A DNA stretch of 48,556 nt, from contig NZ_FQZL01000030.1 in NCBI RefSeq assembly GCF_900142005.1, positions 1-48,556 on the forward strand, given 5' to 3'. The notes under the pieces are model-generated. The model was not told the origin of the DNA. It did no database searches and saw nothing but the letters and a program-made list of their open reading frames with translations. Positions within the stretch are counted from its first letter, which is position 1, and each line of letters begins with the position of its first letter. The position numbers were made by a program, and so were the translations under genes. Shown in pieces: positions 8,266 to 18,851 of this stretch. The DNA comes from Dethiosulfatibacter aminovorans DSM 17477 (GTDB lineage: Bacteria; Bacillota; Clostridia; Tissierellales; Dethiosulfatibacteraceae).

Positions 8266-8979
8266 ATGGGTCAAAAAGTTAATCCTCACGGACTTAGAGT
8301 TGGTGTAAACAAGAATTGGGACTCAAGATGGTATGCAGACAAGAAAAACTTTGCAGACAACCTTATTGAAGACCATCAAATACGTGAGTTTATTAAAAAA
8401 GAACTTTACTTAGCTGGAATAGCAAAGACGGAAATTGAGAGATTTGCTAACAGAGTTAAAGTGAATATATTTACTGCAAAGCCAGGAATGGTAATAGGTA
8501 AAGGCGGATCTGGTGTTGAGATAATCAGAAACAAGCTTGAGAAAATGACTGGAAAAACTGTAATAATCAATGTTGAAGAAGTTAAGCGTCCTGACTTGGA
8601 TGCACAGCTTGTAGCAGAGAGTATTGCAAGCCAGATAGAGAGAAGGGTGTCCTTCAGAAGAGCTATGAAGCAGTCTATCCAAAGAAGTATGAGAATGGGA
8701 GCAAAGGGTATAAAGACTTTGGTTTCAGGAAGACTTAATGGAGCGGACATGGCTAGAAGCGAAGGCTACAGCGAAGGTAAGATACCTCTTCAAACTCTTA
8801 GAGCTGACATCAGTTACGGATTTGCTGAAGCAGACACTACTTATGGAAAAATCGGTGTCAAGGTATGGATCTGCAGAGATGAAATACTTAGAGCAAAGCA
8901 AAGACCTGAAGACGACAGAGACAAAAGAGACAATAGAGACAACAGAAAAAGAAAACCAAAGAAAAACTTTAATAAATAA
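8266..8979 (+). CDS. rpsC: 30S ribosomal protein S3
   Basis: The 237-residue S3 lies at the mRNA entry site and helps unwind mRNA. It starts [13 protein letters not shown] and contains the KH-domain loop VIGKGGSG. The ATG follows AAAGGAGG (8252-8259). The C terminus is an unusually charged tail of about 25 residues rich in Asp-Lys/Asn-Arg repeats followed by a Lys/Asn-rich end, longer than the core fold needs. Confidence 0.97.
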   Translation: MGQKVNPHGLRVGVNKNWDSRWYADKKNFADNLIEDHQIREFIKKELYLAGIAKTEIERFANRVKVNIFTAKPGMVIGKGGSGVEIIRNKLEKMTGKTVIINVEEVKRPDLDAQLVAESIASQIERRVSFRRAMKQSIQRSMRMGAKGIKTLVSGRLNGADMARSEGYSEGKIPLQTLRADISYGFAEADTTYGKIGVKVWICRDEILRAKQRPEDDRDKRDNRDNRKRKPKKNFNK

Positions 8980-9011
8980 CAGTAATCCCGCAGGAAGGAG
9001 GACGTCGAATT

Positions 9012-9455
9012 ATGTTAATGCCTAAAAGAGTAAAGCGTAGGAAACAACACAGAGGAAGAATGACTGGTGTAGCTACGAAAGGCAATAAATTATCTTATGG
9101 TGAGTTCGGTATCCAGGCATTAGAGCCAGCATGGATAACATCTAATCAGATAGAAGCAGCCAGAAGAGCTATGACTAGATATATAAAAAGAGGCGGTAAA
9201 ATCTGGATAAAAATATTCCCAGATAAGCCTATAACGCAAAAACCTGCAGAGACAAGGATGGGTAAAGGTAAAGGATCTCCAGAGTACTGGGTAGCAGTAG
9301 TTAAGCCGGGCAGAGTAATGTTTGAAATGTCAGGTGTATCTGAAGAAGTAGCAAGAGAAGCGATGAGACTTGCTATTCACAAGTTGCCTATCAAATGCAA
9401 GTTTATAATGAAAACTGAGCAGGTAGAAAAGGAAGGTGAAGCTAATGAAAGCTAA
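9012..9455 (+). CDS. rplP: 50S ribosomal protein L16
   Basis: The 147-residue L16 organises the A-site and elongation factor region of the 50S subunit. [15 protein letters not shown] is the standard N terminus; two in-frame ATGs (9012, 9018) occur, and the first fits AAGGAGG (8995-9001) and the family. The stop lies 11 bases inside rpmC, so the two genes are coupled. Confidence 0.96.
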   Translation: MLMPKRVKRRKQHRGRMTGVATKGNKLSYGEFGIQALEPAWITSNQIEAARRAMTRYIKRGGKIWIKIFPDKPITQKPAETRMGKGKGSPEYWVAVVKPGRVMFEMSGVSEEVAREAMRLAIHKLPIKCKFIMKTEQVEKEGEANES

Positions 9456-9648
9456 TGAATTGAAGAGTAAAACAGTTAGCGAATTGAACGGATTGTTAGT
9501 GGATCTTAAAACAGAATTATTCAATTTGAGATTTCAGTTAGCTACAGGTCAACTGGACAATACATCAAGAATCAATATAGTTAAGAAAGATATTGCTAGA
9601 GTTAAAACGGTTTTAAGAGAAAACGAACTAAGTATTAACGCACAGTAG
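9445..9648 (+). CDS. rpmC: 50S ribosomal protein L29
   Basis: The 67-residue two-helix protein L29 sits at the tunnel exit. It reads [18 protein letters not shown], the family pattern, and ends with the [13 protein letters not shown] helix. I prefer the ATG at 9445, preceded by GGAAGGTGA, over the GTG at 9436, which overlaps that ribosome binding site. It overlaps the end of rplP. Confidence 0.95.
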   Translation: MKANELKSKTVSELNGLLVDLKTELFNLRFQLATGQLDNTSRINIVKKDIARVKTVLRENELSINAQ

Positions 9649-9673
9649 TAAGCTAAGAAAGGAGGACTATTTG

Positions 9674-9928
9674 GTGGAAAGAGGAAACAGAAAAGTAAGA
9701 ATAGGAAAAGTAGTTTCTGACAAGATGGATAAAACCATTGTAGTAGCAGTAGAAACTTTCGTATCACATCCTTTATACAGCAAAAAAGTTAAAAGCACCA
9801 AGAAGCTGAAAGCGCATGATGAAACAAACCAGTGCGGAATCGGCGACAGGGTAAAAGTAATGGAAACTAGACCACTATCTAAGGACAAAAGATGGAGATT
9901 GGTGGAAATAATAGAAAAAGCTAAATAA
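9674..9928 (+). CDS. rpsQ: 30S ribosomal protein S17
   Basis: The 84-residue S17 is a primary 16S rRNA-binding OB-fold protein. The start is GTG at 9674 ([16 protein letters not shown]), 8 nt after GGAGG (9661-9665). The TTG three bases upstream would add one residue but leaves a short 5-nt spacing and does not fit the family N terminus. The C-terminal block [18 protein letters not shown] is diagnostic. Confidence 0.95.
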   Translation: MERGNRKVRIGKVVSDKMDKTIVVAVETFVSHPLYSKKVKSTKKLKAHDETNQCGIGDRVKVMETRPLSKDKRWRLVEIIEKAK

Positions 9929-9958
9929 ACCTTACGATTAGCGAAGGGAGGTTAACAA

Positions 9959-10327
9959 ATGGTACAAACAGAATCGAGACTTAGGGTTGCCGATAATTCA
10001 GGAGCTAAGGAAATACTAGTAATCAGGGTTATGGGTGGTTCAAGCAGAAGATATGCCAATATAGGCGACATCGTGATTGCGACTGTTAAAAGCGCAACAC
10101 CAGGTGGAGTTGTAAAAAAAGGTGATGTTATAAAAGCTGTAGTTGTTAGAACTAAGAAGGGTGTTGGAAGAAACGACGGCACTTATATCAAGTTCGACGA
10201 GAATGCTGCAGTAATAATAAAAGAAGATAAGACGCCAGTAGGTACACGTATATTTGGACCTATCACAAGAGAATTGAGAGCTGGTAACTTCATGAAAATA
10301 ATATCATTAGCACCTGAAGTACTTTAA
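9959..10327 (+). CDS. rplN: 50S ribosomal protein L14
   Basis: The 122-residue L14 lies at the subunit interface and is the binding site of the silencing factor Rsf[18 protein letters not shown] and FGPITRELR are the family signatures. The TAA (10325-10327) is followed after 14 nt by rplX. Confidence 0.97.
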   Translation: MVQTESRLRVADNSGAKEILVIRVMGGSSRRYANIGDIVIATVKSATPGGVVKKGDVIKAVVVRTKKGVGRNDGTYIKFDENAAVIIKEDKTPVGTRIFGPITRELRAGNFMKIISLAPEVL

Positions 10328-10341
10328 TGGGAGGTGTAAAC

Positions 10342-10653
10342 ATGCACGTAAAGAAAGGCGATAAAGTAGTAGTTGTTTCCGGAAAGGACAAAGGCAAGTC
10401 TGGCAAGATATTGGCTTGCATGCCTAAGGAAAACAGAGTTATCATAGAAGGAATAAACATGCTTACAAAACACAAGAAAGCCAGCAATCAAATGCAGCAG
10501 GCAGGTATCATCCATCAGGAGGGTCCTATTAATGCTTCAAATGTTATGGTTTACTGTGAAAAATGCAAGCAGGGTGTTAGAACTTCTGTAAAAGTTCTAG
10601 ACAATGGCAAGAAAGTAAGAGCTTGTGTAAAATGTGGAGAAATGTTCGAATAA
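10342..10653 (+). CDS. rplX: 50S ribosomal protein L24 with C-terminal CxxC pairs
   Basis: The 103-residue L24 starts 50S assembly. It has an N-terminal KOW motif (KKGDKVVVVSGKDKGKSGK) and ends with two CxxC pairs (YCEKC and ACVKC), which would bind zinc as in many Clostridia. The ATG at 10342 follows GGGAGGTG (10329-10336); an in-frame ATG at 10327 overlaps the rplN stop and is rejected because it would swallow the ribosome binding site. Confidence 0.96.
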   Translation: MHVKKGDKVVVVSGKDKGKSGKILACMPKENRVIIEGINMLTKHKKASNQMQQAGIIHQEGPINASNVMVYCEKCKQGVRTSVKVLDNGKKVRACVKCGEMFE

Positions 10654-10676
10654 TTCATTGAAAGGAGGTACAGACA

Positions 10677-11219
10677 ATGGCTTCAAGGTTACAAGATAAA
10701 TATAATAATGAAGTGGTGCCGGCTTTAATGGAGAAATTTAAATATGACAACATTATGCAGGCACCAAAAATCGACAAGGTCGTAATAAACATGGGAGTAG
10801 GAGAAGCTAGGGAAAATCCCAAGGCTTTGGAAAATGCAGTCAATGAAATGACTATAATTTCCGGTCAGAAACCAGTTGTTACTAAGGCTAAAAAGTCGGT
10901 TTCAAACTTTAAACTTAGAGAAGGTATGAACGTAGGTTGCAAGGTGACTTTAAGAGGAATGAAAATGTATTATTTCCTTGACAAGTTCATGAATATTGCA
11001 CTACCTAGGGTAAGAGACTTCAGAGGAGTATCAAACAAGTCTTTCGACGGAAGAGGAAACTATGCTATGGGTGTTAAGGAGCAATTGATTTTCCCTGAAA
11101 TCGACTATGACAAGATAGATCAAATCAGAGGTATGGACATAATTATAACAACAACTGCCAACACTGATGAAGAGGCAAGAGAGCTTCTTAAATTAATGGG
11201 AATGCCTTTTACCAGGTAG
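10677..11219 (+). CDS. rplE: 50S ribosomal protein L5
   Basis: The 180-residue L5 binds 5S rRNA and contacts the P-site tRNA. The conserved stretches [14 protein letters not shown] and the C-terminal [18 protein letters not shown] identify it. The start follows AAAGGAGG. Its stop codon directly abuts the ribosome binding site of the S14 gene. Confidence 0.97.
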   Translation: MASRLQDKYNNEVVPALMEKFKYDNIMQAPKIDKVVINMGVGEARENPKALENAVNEMTIISGQKPVVTKAKKSVSNFKLREGMNVGCKVTLRGMKMYYFLDKFMNIALPRVRDFRGVSNKSFDGRGNYAMGVKEQLIFPEIDYDKIDQIRGMDIIITTTANTDEEARELLKLMGMPFTR

Positions 11220-11231
11220 AAGGAGGATAAA

Positions 11232-11417
11232 ATGGCTAAAACGTCGATGAAAGTAAAGCAACAAAGAAAACAGAAATTTAGTACAAGAGAATATTCTAGA
11301 TGTAGAATCTGTGGAAGACCACATGCGTACTTGAGAAAATATGGAATTTGCCGTATATGCTTCAGAGAATTGGCTTACAAAGGTCAAATCCCTGGCGTAA
11401 GAAAAGCAAGTTGGTAA
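11232..11417 (+). CDS. rpsZ: 30S ribosomal protein S14 type Z (zinc-binding)
   Basis: The 61-residue S14 is the short zinc form: C24, C27, C40 and C43 make the CxxC-x12-CxxC site. It is assembled in the 30S head. The zinc form is the normal main copy in Firmicutes; many also hold a zinc-free paralogue elsewhere under Zur control. The ribosome binding site AAGGAGG follows the rplE stop directly. Confidence 0.96.
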   Translation: MAKTSMKVKQQRKQKFSTREYSRCRICGRPHAYLRKYGICRICFRELAYKGQIPGVRKASW

Positions 11418-11448
11418 TCTATAGTATTAATGAAAGGAGGTTACATAA

Positions 11449-11847
11449 ATGGTAATGACTGATCCTATTGCTGATATGTTAACAAGAATCAGAAACGGAA
11501 ATCATGCAAAACACGAATCTGTTGATATCCCGGCATCAAATATAAAGAAGGAATTAGCAAATATTTTATTGTCTGAAGGATATATCAAGGGATTTGATGT
11601 AATCGAAGATGGAAAACAAGGTATAATCAGAGTTGAATTGAAATACACTGACGACAAAGGCAGAGTAATCACAGGAATAAAGAGAATTTCCAAGCCTGGA
11701 TTGAGAGTATACGTTAAGAATGACGAGATACCAAAGGTACTTGGAGGACTGGGCATAGCAGTTCTATCTACTTCAAAAGGCATTCAGACTGGCAAAAACG
11801 CCAAGAAGCAGGGAGTAGGCGGAGAAGTAATCTGCTACGTTTGGTAA
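11449..11847 (+). CDS. rpsH: 30S ribosomal protein S8
   Basis: The 132-residue S8 binds helix 21 of 16S rRNA and in some bacteria represses the spc operon. [16 protein letters not shown] near the start and the C-terminal GGEVICYVW are typical. The ATG at 11449 is 8 nt from AAGGAGG; the ATG at 11455 would shorten it by two residues and is also possible. Confidence 0.96.
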   Translation: MVMTDPIADMLTRIRNGNHAKHESVDIPASNIKKELANILLSEGYIKGFDVIEDGKQGIIRVELKYTDDKGRVITGIKRISKPGLRVYVKNDEIPKVLGGLGIAVLSTSKGIQTGKNAKKQGVGGEVICYVW

Positions 11848-11868
11848 TTTACACGAGGAGGTGCTAAA

Positions 11869-12408
11869 ATGTCAAGAATAGGAGTAAAACCTATAGAAAT
11901 ACCTGCAGGTGTAGAAGTTAAGATAAGCGATAATAATTTCGCTGAAGTTAAAGGACCAAAAGGAACTTTGACTGAACAACTTCCAAGAGACATGCAGATA
12001 GATATAAACGACAATGTAATAGAAGTTAAAAGACCTACAGAAAACAAGAAACATAAGTCTTTGCACGGTTTGACAAGAACCTTGATCAGCAACATGGTTG
12101 TTGGAGTTACAGAAGGTTATGCAAAGAAGCTTGAGATTGTTGGTGTTGGTTACAGAGCTAAAAAAGAAGGAAAGAAGCTTGTTATGAACCTTGGATTTTC
12201 TCATCAGGTAATCATGGAAGATCCGGATGGAATAGAAACTGCTGTTGAAGGACAAAACAAGATAACAGTTTCAGGAATAAACAAGCAACAGGTAGGAAAC
12301 TACGCTGCAGTCATAAGAGACTGGAGAAAGCCTGAGCCTTACAAAGGTAAAGGAATTAAGTACGAAAACGAGTATATCAGAAGAAAAGCTGGTAAGACTG
12401 GTAAATAA
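11869..12408 (+). CDS. rplF: 50S ribosomal protein L6
   Basis: The 179-residue L6 lies near the sarcin-ricin loop. It begins MSRIGVKPIEIPAGV and has the C-terminal signature EPYKGKGIKYENEYIRRKAGK. Length and start are standard. Confidence 0.97.
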   Translation: MSRIGVKPIEIPAGVEVKISDNNFAEVKGPKGTLTEQLPRDMQIDINDNVIEVKRPTENKKHKSLHGLTRTLISNMVVGVTEGYAKKLEIVGVGYRAKKEGKKLVMNLGFSHQVIMEDPDGIETAVEGQNKITVSGINKQQVGNYAAVIRDWRKPEPYKGKGIKYENEYIRRKAGKTGK

Positions 12409-12427
12409 TAGAAAGGAGTGAGTCCGG

Positions 12428-12796
12428 ATGATAAAAAAAGTTAATAAGAATAAAAAGAGACAAAAGCGTCACATGAGATTGAGAAATAAAATCCAAGGAA
12501 CTCCTGAGAGACCAAGATTGAATGTATTCAGAAGCTCGAAGAACATATATGCTCAAGTTATAGATGATTCTCAAGGATTTACTATAGCGTCGGCATCGAG
12601 CAATGATAAGGAAATTATCGAAAAAATAAATGGTCTTAACAAAACAGAAGCCGCTAAAATTGTTGGCCAGGAAGTAGCTAAGAAAGCTATGGATAAAGGC
12701 ATCGAGACTGTAATATTTGATAGAGGTGGATATCTTTACCACGGTAGAGTTAAATCTTTAGCAGATGGAGCAAGAGAAAGCGGACTTAAGTTTTAG
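12428..12796 (+). CDS. rplR: 50S ribosomal protein L18
   Basis: The 122-residue L18 binds 5S rRNA with L5. The basic N terminus and the C-terminal [20 protein letters not shown] are diagnostic. The ATG follows GAAAGGAGTGA. Confidence 0.96.
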   Translation: MIKKVNKNKKRQKRHMRLRNKIQGTPERPRLNVFRSSKNIYAQVIDDSQGFTIASASSNDKEIIEKINGLNKTEAAKIVGQEVAKKAMDKGIETVIFDRGGYLYHGRVKSLADGARESGLKF

Positions 12797-12817
12797 TAAA
12801 GGAGGTAATGATAGTTA

Positions 12818-13321
12818 ATGGAACGTAGCCGAATAGATGCAAGTCAATACGATTTGCAGGAAAAAGTTATAAACATCAGCAGGGTAACAAAGGTTGTTAA
12901 AGGTGGTAGAAACTTTAGGTTCAGTGTTCTTGTAGTTGTCGGTGATGAAAACGGACACGTAGGTGTAGGAACAGGAAAAGCCATTGAGATACCTGAAGCA
13001 ATCAAGAAAGCTATCGAAGCTGCTAAGAAAGCCATGATAGAAGTTCCTTTGGAAGGAACAACAGTACCTCATCAGATGGTAGGTGAGTTCGGAGCTGGTA
13101 GAGTTCTGGTTAAGCCTGCTTCACCGGGTACAGGAGTTATAGCTGGAGGACCGGTTCGTGCGGTACTTGAGTTGGCTGGAGTAAAGGACATAAGAACTAA
13201 ATCATTAGGTTCTAACAACCCTAGAAATATGGTTAATGCTACAATGGTAGCTTTGAAAAGCCTTAAAAAGCCGGAAACAGTAGCACAACTTAGAGGTAAA
13301 ACCTTAGAGGAAATCCTATAA
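12818..13321 (+). CDS. rpsE: 30S ribosomal protein S5
   Basis: The 167-residue S5 acts in translational fidelity and mRNA unwinding at the entry site. [18 protein letters not shown] and the glycine-rich VGVGTGKA loop are seen. The ATG at 12818 is 12 nt from AAAGGAGG, a rather wide spacing; the nearer ATG at about 12808 runs straight into a stop and is not used. Confidence 0.96.
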   Translation: MERSRIDASQYDLQEKVINISRVTKVVKGGRNFRFSVLVVVGDENGHVGVGTGKAIEIPEAIKKAIEAAKKAMIEVPLEGTTVPHQMVGEFGAGRVLVKPASPGTGVIAGGPVRAVLELAGVKDIRTKSLGSNNPRNMVNATMVALKSLKKPETVAQLRGKTLEEIL

Positions 13322-13337
13322 AAAAGGAGGAAGAACC

Positions 13338-13514
13338 TTGGCAACAATTAAAGTAAAACTAGTTAGAAGTAAAATTGGAAAGACTCAAAAACAAAGAAGA
13401 ACAGTCGAAGCTTTAGGTTTGAGAAAAATTGGTCAAGTGGTTGAAAAAGAAGATACGCCTCAATTAAGAGGAATGATCAACGTAGTAAATCACATGGTCC
13501 AAGTAGAAGAGTAA
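13338..13514 (+). CDS. rpmD: 50S ribosomal protein L30
   Basis: This 58-residue gene is below the usual length cut-off for automatic calling. It reads [15 protein letters not shown] at the start and [19 protein letters not shown] in the middle, the L30 signature. The start is TTG at 13338, 7 nt after AAAGGAGG. Its place between rpsE and rplO is the conserved one. Confidence 0.95.
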   Translation: MATIKVKLVRSKIGKTQKQRRTVEALGLRKIGQVVEKEDTPQLRGMINVVNHMVQVEE

Positions 13515-13539
13515 AAACAAACCAAAAGGAGGTGCAAAA

Positions 13540-13980
13540 ATGAAACTTCATGAATTAAAACCAAATCCGGGCAGTGTTAAGAACAAGAAAAGACTTGGTA
13601 GAGGAACAGCTACAGGTCAGGGTAAAACTGCAGGAAGAGGCCAGGATGGTCAAAATTCAAGAGCTGGTGGAGGAACAAGACCAGGATTTGAAGGTGGTCA
13701 GATGCCTCTATACAGGAGAATTCCAAAAAGAGGATTCACAAATATATTCGCTACAAATTATTCAGAGATCAACATTGACACTTTGAACAGATTTGAAGAT
13801 GGAACTGAAGTTACTCCTGAAATGTTGAAGGAACTTGGAATCGTTAAGAAGCAACTTGACGGCGTTAAGGTTCTGGGCAGAGGAGAACTTGAAAAGAAAC
13901 TTACAGTAAAAGCTCACAAATTCAGCAAGAGCGCTATAGAGAAAATAGAAGCAGCAGGCGGAAAGGTTGAGGTGATATAA
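13540..13980 (+). CDS. rplO: 50S ribosomal protein L15
   Basis: The 146-residue L15 is a late-assembly 50S protein with a long glycine- and arginine-rich N-terminal extension ([18 protein letters not shown]), as seen here, and the C-terminal [20 protein letters not shown]. The start follows AAAAGGAGG. One base separates its stop from the secY start. Confidence 0.97.
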   Translation: MKLHELKPNPGSVKNKKRLGRGTATGQGKTAGRGQDGQNSRAGGGTRPGFEGGQMPLYRRIPKRGFTNIFATNYSEINIDTLNRFEDGTEVTPEMLKELGIVKKQLDGVKVLGRGELEKKLTVKAHKFSKSAIEKIEAAGGKVEVI

Positions 13981-13981
13981 G

Positions 13982-15256
13982 TTGATTGAAACCCTAAGAA
14001 ATGCATGGAAAATTCCGGATCTAAGAAAGAGGATATTATTTACTCTTGCGATGATTGCAGTGTATAGATTAGGTTCACAAATACCGGTACCTGGAATTGA
14101 CAGGGCAGTTATTGCTCAGATGTTCAGCGGAAATACGGGTGCTGGATTATTAGACTTTTTCGACTTGATGTCTGGTGGAGCATTTAAGAACTTCACAATA
14201 TTTGCTCTAAACATATATCCATACATAACTGCTTCAATCATTCTTCAATTGTTGACTATAGCAATACCAAAACTTGAAGAAATTGCAAAAAGAGAAGACG
14301 GAAGGCAGAAACTTGCTCAATATACAAGATACTTGACAGTAGTATTGGCATTGATACAGGCAGTAGCTTATACAGTGGGATTCTTTAACCAGGCGTTGTT
14401 GTCGTCAAGTGCTCTTGACATAATAACCGTAATCCTCACGTTGACTGCTGGTACGGCATTCCTGATGTGGTTGGGAGAAGAGATAACTGAAAAAGGTATA
14501 GGAAATGGAATATCCATTATTATCTTCATCGGTATAGCTTCGAGAATACCTGCAGGAATAGGTAAAACTTTTGGACTTCTACAGGCTGGAACGGTTAACA
14601 TTTTCGAAGTATTGCTGTTTGTAGTATTTGCGCTTGTAATAATAGTTGCAGTTATTGCGGTACAGCAGGGTGAGAGAAGAATAAACGTTCAGTATGCCAA
14701 GAGAGTAGTAGGAAGAAAGATGTATGGTGGACAAAGCACACATATTCCAATTAAAGTATTGATGGCTGGAGTTATTCCTGTAATATTCGCATCATCATTA
14801 CTGGCATTTCCACAAACACTTGCATTCTTCTTTAAAGGAGATTTTGTAAACTGGGTTGAGAAATACTTATCACCGGCTGGAAATCCTGGAGTTTGGATTT
14901 ATTCCATACTCAACATATTGCTGATTATATTCTTTACATACTTCTATACGGCGGTTCAATTCAACCCGTATGAGTATGCAAACAACTTGAAGCAATACGG
15001 TGGATTCATTCCTGGCATAAGACCTGGAAAACCTACAGCAGAGTATTTGAACAAGGTATTGTCTAGGATAACAATAGTTGGAGCAGTAACACTGGCGTTT
15101 ATAGCATCCATACCAACATTGATATTCTCATTCACAAACCTTAGCCTTAGATTCGGAGGAACAGCGCTGCTCATCGTAGTAGGTGTTGCCCTTGAAACAA
15201 TGAAGCAGGTTGAATCTCAAATGCTTATGAGACATTACAAAGGATTTTTGAAATAA
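13982..15256 (+). CDS. secY: Preprotein translocase subunit SecY
   Basis: The 424-residue product forms the protein-conducting channel of the Sec translocon with SecE and SecG. About ten hydrophobic segments are visible. The start QIPVPGIDR after TM1, the plug-region FDLMSGGAFKN and the cytosolic loop QGERRINVQYAKRVVG are family signatures. The start is TTG at 13982, preceded by GAGGTGAT at the end of rplO, and is almost contiguous with it, implying coupled translation. Confidence 0.98.
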   Translation: MIETLRNAWKIPDLRKRILFTLAMIAVYRLGSQIPVPGIDRAVIAQMFSGNTGAGLLDFFDLMSGGAFKNFTIFALNIYPYITASIILQLLTIAIPKLEEIAKREDGRQKLAQYTRYLTVVLALIQAVAYTVGFFNQALLSSSALDIITVILTLTAGTAFLMWLGEEITEKGIGNGISIIIFIGIASRIPAGIGKTFGLLQAGTVNIFEVLLFVVFALVIIVAVIAVQQGERRINVQYAKRVVGRKMYGGQSTHIPIKVLMAGVIPVIFASSLLAFPQTLAFFFKGDFVNWVEKYLSPAGNPGVWIYSILNILLIIFFTYFYTAVQFNPYEYANNLKQYGGFIPGIRPGKPTAEYLNKVLSRITIVGAVTLAFIASIPTLIFSFTNLSLRFGGTALLIVVGVALETMKQVESQMLMRHYKGFLK

Positions 15257-15276
15257 ATCATTTAGGAGATGATACT

Positions 15277-15924
15277 ATGAGATTGATACTTTTAGGACCT
15301 CCAGGAGCTGGCAAGGGAACGCAGGCAGAAGGTATATCAAAAGAATTTAATATTCCTCATATATCAACTGGAGATATATTCAGAAAAAACATAAAAGAAG
15401 GAACCGATCTTGGCAAGAAGGCACAGGAATACATGAACAAGGGACTTTTGGTTCCCGACGAGTTGGTTGTTGATCTTGTAAAAGACAGAATTACTCAGGA
15501 TGATTGTGAAAACGGATTTTTGCTGGATGGATTTCCAAGGACGATTCCACAGGCTGAAGCACTGGATACAGAGCTTGACAAGCTTGGAATGAAACTGGAC
15601 AAGGTAGTAAATATAGAAGTTGACAAAGAGATTTTGGTTGAGAGAGCAGTGGGCAGAAGAGTCTGCAAGCAATGTGGAGCTGCTTTTCACGTAAAATTCA
15701 ATCCACCTGAAGCTGAAGGCATTTGCACAAAGTGCGGTGGGGAACTTCAACAGAGAAAAGATGACACAGAAGAAACTGTTACAACCAGAATAGAGGTTTA
15801 CCTGGAACAAACTGAACCTTTGATAGACTACTATTCACAAAAGGAAGGAACAGTATTGAATATTAACGGACAACAGGAAATCAAGACTGTTTCAAACGAC
15901 ATAATAACTGGTCTTAGGGGCTAG
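15277..15924 (+). CDS. adk: Adenylate kinase, zinc-binding form
   Basis: The 215-residue enzyme interconverts ATP plus AMP and two ADP. The P-loop [13 protein letters not shown] is at the N terminus, the AMP-binding region STGDIFR follows, and the LID domain carries C130, C133, C150 and C153 that bind zinc, as in Gram-positive and many anaerobic adenylate kinases. It lies between secY and map as in most Firmicutes. Confidence 0.98.
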   Translation: MRLILLGPPGAGKGTQAEGISKEFNIPHISTGDIFRKNIKEGTDLGKKAQEYMNKGLLVPDELVVDLVKDRITQDDCENGFLLDGFPRTIPQAEALDTELDKLGMKLDKVVNIEVDKEILVERAVGRRVCKQCGAAFHVKFNPPEAEGICTKCGGELQQRKDDTEETVTTRIEVYLEQTEPLIDYYSQKEGTVLNINGQQEIKTVSNDIITGLRG

Positions 15925-15928
15925 TGTA

Positions 15929-16675
15929 ATGATCATTATAAAAACTGACAGAGAAATCCAACTTATGAGGGAAGCGGGCAGGATTAATGCTCAAGCCCAC
16001 GAGGTGGTAGAAGAGATGATTAGACCTGGAATAACAACAATGGATATTGACAAGGCTGTTGAAGCCTTTATCAGATCCAAAGGTGGAATTCCAACGTTTA
16101 AGGGTTTCCAAGGATTTCCAGCGTCCATATGTGCGTCTGTAAATGAAGAAGTGGTTCATGGAATACCGGGAAACAGAGTTTTGGAAGACGGAGACATAGT
16201 AAGCATTGACATCGGAACAACCTATGAGGGATATGTCGGAGACAGCGCCAACACTTATGCTGTAGGCAAAATCAGCGACGAAGCACAAAGACTTATAGAT
16301 GTTACAAGACAAAGTTTCTATGAAGGTATCAAGTTTGCTAAAGAAGGTTACAGATTATCAGATATTTCTCACGCTATACAGGAATGTGTAGAAAATGAGG
16401 GATTTTCGGTAGTAAGAGATTTTGTAGGTCACGGCATAGGGAAAGACATGCATGAGGATCCGCAGATTCCTAACTTCGGAAAACCAGGAAGAGGTCCCAG
16501 ATTACAAAAGGGAATGGCCCTTGCCATTGAACCCATGGTAAATCAAGGTGTGTACAATGTCTGGCTGTTGGAAAATGACTGGACAGTAATAACGAGAGAT
16601 AAAAAACTCTCGGCACATTATGAACATACCATTGCAATAACAGATGGAGATCCGGTAATATTGACAGCACTGTAA
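15929..16675 (+). CDS. map: Methionine aminopeptidase, type I
   Basis: The 248-residue enzyme removes the initiator methionine from new proteins. The five metal ligands are in place: D94, D105, H168, E201 and E232. There is no N-terminal zinc-finger extension. It starts 4 nt after the adk stop with a weak ribosome binding site, so translation is likely coupled to adk. Confidence 0.97.
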   Translation: MIIIKTDREIQLMREAGRINAQAHEVVEEMIRPGITTMDIDKAVEAFIRSKGGIPTFKGFQGFPASICASVNEEVVHGIPGNRVLEDGDIVSIDIGTTYEGYVGDSANTYAVGKISDEAQRLIDVTRQSFYEGIKFAKEGYRLSDISHAIQECVENEGFSVVRDFVGHGIGKDMHEDPQIPNFGKPGRGPRLQKGMALAIEPMVNQGVYNVWLLENDWTVITRDKKLSAHYEHTIAITDGDPVILTAL

Positions 16676-16686
16676 GAGGTGATAAA

Positions 16687-16968
16687 ATGGAAATTACAAG
16701 TGACTTGAGAGTAGGTCAAATTGTAAAATCTAAAGCTGGAAGAGACAAGGGACGTATTTTCATAATAACCGAGATTGTAGATGACATATATGTAAAGATT
16801 TGCGACGGCGAGCTCAGGAAAGTGAGCAAGCCAAAGCTAAAAAAAATCAAACACTTGATAGTATACAACAGGGTATTTGAAGAAATCGAGACCAGAGTCG
16901 GCAAAAACGAAAAACTAAACAATGCATACATAAGAAGGTTATTGGAGCCTTATAATATCCAAATATAA
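16687..16968 (+). CDS. KOW-domain RNA-binding protein (L14e/L6e-like)
   Basis: The 93-residue protein has a KOW-type segment at residues 8-35 (GQIVKSKAGRDKGR) and a basic middle (KVSKPKLKKIKHLI). Proteins of this kind sit between map and infA in many Clostridia and are annotated as ribosomal L14E/L6E/L27E-like RNA-binding proteins. The exact role is not known; an accessory function in ribosome assembly or translation is the natural inference from position. The start follows GAGGTG at 16676-16681. Confidence 0.85.
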   Translation: MEITSDLRVGQIVKSKAGRDKGRIFIITEIVDDIYVKICDGELRKVSKPKLKKIKHLIVYNRVFEEIETRVGKNEKLNNAYIRRLLEPYNIQI

Positions 16969-16992
16969 CACAGAATGGGGGTTAAAAAACTA

Positions 16993-17211
16993 ATGTCAAA
17001 GAAAGATTTAATTGAATTAGAAGGTAAAGTGGTAGAAGTTCTTCCAAATGCAACATTCAAGGTGAAACTGGAGAATGGACACGAGATTTTGGCTCACATT
17101 TCTGGTAAGCTGAGAATGAATTATATAAGAATTCTACAGGGCGATAAAGTCACAGTCGAATTGTCACCGTATGATTTGACAAAGGGCAGAATCACCTGGA
17201 GAAAAAAGTAG
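16993..17211 (+). CDS. infA: Translation initiation factor IF-1
   Basis: The 72-residue OB-fold factor binds the 30S A site and works with IF-2 and IF-3. [19 protein letters not shown] and the end [14 protein letters not shown] are diagnostic. I chose the ATG at 16993, 11 nt after GGGGG, rather than the in-frame ATG at 16975, which would add six residues not seen in the family. Confidence 0.96.
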   Translation: MSKKDLIELEGKVVEVLPNATFKVKLENGHEILAHISGKLRMNYIRILQGDKVTVELSPYDLTKGRITWRKK

Positions 17212-17214
17212 TAA

Positions 17215-17340
<126 letters not shown>

Positions 17341-17387
17341 CAATAAAGTAGCGCGGCTAAATACTAATTGTAGGAGGTGTAGTCTTA

Positions 17388-17750
17388 ATGGCCAGAATTG
17401 CTGGTGTAGACCTACCAAGAGATAAGAGAGTGGAAATTGGTTTGACGTATATTTTCGGTATAGGAAAATCAACTTCACAAAAGATTTTAGCAGAAGCTGG
17501 AATCAACCAAGATACAAGAGTCAAGGATTTGACTGAAGAAGAAGTAAGTAAATTGAGATCCGAAATAGACAAGATTCCTGTTGAGGGAGACTTGAGAAGA
17601 GAAGTAGCGATGAACATCAAGAGACTTAAGGAGATTAATTGCTACAGAGGATTGAGACATAAAAGAGGACTTCCTGTTAGAGGACAAAACACAAAGAACA
17701 ATTCTAGAACTAGAAAAGGTCCAAAAAGAATATCAGGAAAGAAGAAATAG
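17388..17750 (+). CDS. rpsM: 30S ribosomal protein S13
   Basis: The 120-residue S13 contacts P-site tRNA and bridges to the 50S subunit. [14 protein letters not shown] and the basic C terminus [19 protein letters not shown] are signatures. The start follows AGGAGGTG. Confidence 0.97.
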   Translation: MARIAGVDLPRDKRVEIGLTYIFGIGKSTSQKILAEAGINQDTRVKDLTEEEVSKLRSEIDKIPVEGDLRREVAMNIKRLKEINCYRGLRHKRGLPVRGQNTKNNSRTRKGPKRISGKKK

Positions 17751-17765
17751 TTAGGAGGGACTTAA

Positions 17766-18167
17766 GTGGCTAAAAAAGTACAAAAGAAAGCTACCAGAGT
17801 TAGAAGAAGAGAACGTAAGAACATTGAAAGAGGTCAGGCTCATATCCATTCAACTTTCAATAACACTATAGTTACTTTGACTGACGTTCGTGGTAATGCT
17901 ATTTCATGGGCTAGTGCAGGAATGATGGGCTTTAAAGGTTCAAGAAAGTCTACTCCTTTTGCAGCTTCAATGGTTGCTGAAGAAGCAGCCAAGAAGGCAA
18001 TGGAACATGGATTGAAAACAGTTGAAGTATATGTAAAAGGTCCTGGAGCTGGTAGAGAAGCAGCTATCAGATCACTTCAGGCAACAGGATTGGAAGTAAG
18101 CCTAATCAAGGATGTTACACCAATTCCACACAATGGTTGTAGACCACCAAAACGCAGAAGAGTTTAA
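17766..18167 (+). CDS. rpsK: 30S ribosomal protein S11
   Basis: The 133-residue S11 lies on the 30S platform by the Shine-Dalgarno helix. [15 protein letters not shown] and the C-terminal [15 protein letters not shown] are diagnostic. The start is GTG at 17766 after TAGGAGGG. Confidence 0.97.
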   Translation: MAKKVQKKATRVRRRERKNIERGQAHIHSTFNNTIVTLTDVRGNAISWASAGMMGFKGSRKSTPFAASMVAEEAAKKAMEHGLKTVEVYVKGPGAGREAAIRSLQATGLEVSLIKDVTPIPHNGCRPPKRRRV

Positions 18168-18188
18168 TTAGGAACGGAGGTGTAATTA

Positions 18189-18812
18189 ATGGCAAGATAT
18201 ACTGGACCAGTATGTAGACTTTGCAGAAGAGAAGGTACAAAACTTTATCTCAAAGGAGATAGATGTTATACTGATAAATGTGCTCTCAGCAGAAGAAATT
18301 ACGCACCTGGTCAGCATGGACAAAGAAGAACCAAGCTGACAAACCACGGTGTGCAGTTGAGAGAAAAGCAGAAAGTTAGAAGATACTACGGAGTATTGGA
18401 AGGACAGTTCAACAAATACTATGACATGGCTTCAAAGCAACAAGGTGTTACAGGTGAGAACTTCCTTAAGATACTTGAGAGAAGATTTGACAATATAGTA
18501 TTCAGACTAGGACTTGCAACTTCCAGAGCGGAAGCTAGACAACTCGTAGTTCACGGACATTTCAAGATCAACGGCAAGAAAGCTGACATTCCATCAATGC
18601 TTTTGAACGTTGGAGATGTAATCGAAGTTGTCGAGAAGAGCAGAGCTTCAGCTAAATTCAAGGCTTTAGTTGAAAATCACAAGGCAACAGCACCGCAATG
18701 GCTGTCTGTTGATGCAGAAAACCTTCAAGGAAAGGTTATAGCTGAACCGAGCAGAGAAGATATTGAGCTGCCAATAGAAGAACACTTGATCGTTGAGTGG
18801 TATTCTAAGTAA
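18189..18812 (+). CDS. rpsD: 30S ribosomal protein S4, zinc-binding form
   Basis: The 207-residue S4 starts 30S assembly and has ribosomal ambiguity functions. The N terminus carries C9, C12, C26 and C31, a zinc site. The S4 RNA-binding domain follows with [18 protein letters not shown]. Its location inside the alpha operon between rpsK and rpoA matches Clostridia; in Bacillus rpsD lies elsewhere. Confidence 0.97.
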   Translation: MARYTGPVCRLCRREGTKLYLKGDRCYTDKCALSRRNYAPGQHGQRRTKLTNHGVQLREKQKVRRYYGVLEGQFNKYYDMASKQQGVTGENFLKILERRFDNIVFRLGLATSRAEARQLVVHGHFKINGKKADIPSMLLNVGDVIEVVEKSRASAKFKALVENHKATAPQWLSVDAENLQGKVIAEPSREDIELPIEEHLIVEWYSK

Positions 18813-18851
18813 AACCATCCTCAAAACTAAAATTCGAAGGAGGGTTTCTGG

